Assembly (NCBI GenBank): GCA_004297635.1
Contig: SCUQ01000460.1
Span: 1-5,367 of the forward strand
DNA length: 5,367 nt
Reading direction: 5' to 3'
DNA from: Rhizorhabdus sp.
Lineage (GTDB): Bacteria > Pseudomonadota > Alphaproteobacteria > Sphingomonadales > Sphingomonadaceae
Notes under the pieces: generated by a model
What the model was told of the DNA's origin: nothing
Databases searched by the model: none
What the model saw: the letters and a program-made list of their open reading frames with translations, nothing else
Program-made: the position numbers and the translations under genes
In this document: piece after piece, positions 5,119 to 5,367 of the stretch
Layout of the letters: each line of letters begins with the position of its first letter
How positions within the stretch are numbered: the first letter of the stretch is position 1

Positions 5119-5367
5119 ATGATGTCGTCGTCACGCCTGTTCGGCGCCGCCTTCTGCGCGGCGCTTGCCGTCTCCGGCTGCGCGCCGGCCCCGGCCCGCT
5201 CGGCCGACAGCCAGGCCGAGGCGCCTGCCCTGGTGCCGCTGACGATCCGGACCGCGAAAGGCGCGGTCGCCTACAAGGTGGAGGTCGCCCGCACCGCACA
5301 GGAGCAGGCACGCGGCCTGATGTACCGCACCAGCCTGCCCGATCATGGCGGGATGATCTTCCCGATG
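5119..5367 (+). CDS. DUF192-family lipoprotein (partial, runs off the window)
   Basis: The frame is open from ATG 5119 to the window end, giving 83 residues; the C-terminal half is missing. The N-terminus MMSSSRLFGAAFCAALAVSGC is a lipoprotein signal with lipobox VSGC and acylated cysteine C21, followed by a Pro/Ala/Ser-rich tether to about residue 40. The DUF192 (COG1430) domain then begins: beta-like LTIRTAKGAVAYKVEVA, then the hallmark RGLMYRTSLPDHGGMIFPM (65-83). The biochemical role of DUF192 proteins is not well established. The adjacent ATG at 5122 is an alternative start. The gene begins one base after the upstream stop codon and lacks a distinct ribosome binding site, which points to translational coupling. 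Residue A22 follows the cysteine with no Asp retention signal, so outer-membrane sorting is the default guess. Confidence 0.88.
   Translation, partial: MMSSSRLFGAAFCAALAVSGCAPAPARSADSQAEAPALVPLTIRTAKGAVAYKVEVARTAQEQARGLMYRTSLPDHGGMIFPM

Overview
The window looks like chromosomal DNA of a high-GC alphaproteobacterium, most likely Sphingomonadaceae (Sphingomonas or a close relative). The reasons are the strong G/C preference at third codon positions, the tRNA-Trp / secE / nusG / rplK order, a SecE beginning MAKTSPGEF, a NusG beginning MARWYIIHAYSGFE, and a double cold-shock-domain protein followed by a DUF192 lipoprotein. The genus call rests on remembered resemblance, not on a search. I see no mobile element, CRISPR array, phage gene or clear sign of horizontal transfer.

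Left part (1-1180, minus strand): transcription runs right to left through a tRNA-Trp gene with its own promoter, then secE (translocase subunit), nusG (elongation/termination factor) and the first codons of rplK (ribosomal protein L11), which leaves the window at base 1. The leader between the tRNA and secE and the spacer between nusG and rplK each hold small perfect hairpins without U-tracts, so they are better read as RNA-processing or leader structures than as terminators.

Middle part (1229-3779, minus strand): a fatty-acyl-AMP ligase gene with a strong ribosome binding site is followed 52 bases later by a gene for a secreted four-cysteine protein that I do not recognise. The spacing suggests one transcript. 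No acyl carrier protein, polyketide synthase or peptide synthetase lies beside the ligase in this window, so the acceptor of its acyl-adenylate is unknown.

Right part (3892-5367, plus strand): after a 112-base divergent intergenic region come recX (RecA modulator), a protein with two cold-shock domains, and, one base after its stop codon, the start of a DUF192-family lipoprotein gene cut by the window end. The last two genes are probably translationally coupled.

Most of the window is conserved housekeeping DNA. The parts most worth a second look are the unassigned ligase/secreted-protein pair, the coupled cold-shock/DUF192 pair, and a few start-site and leader details. I did not find a convincing undescribed system.
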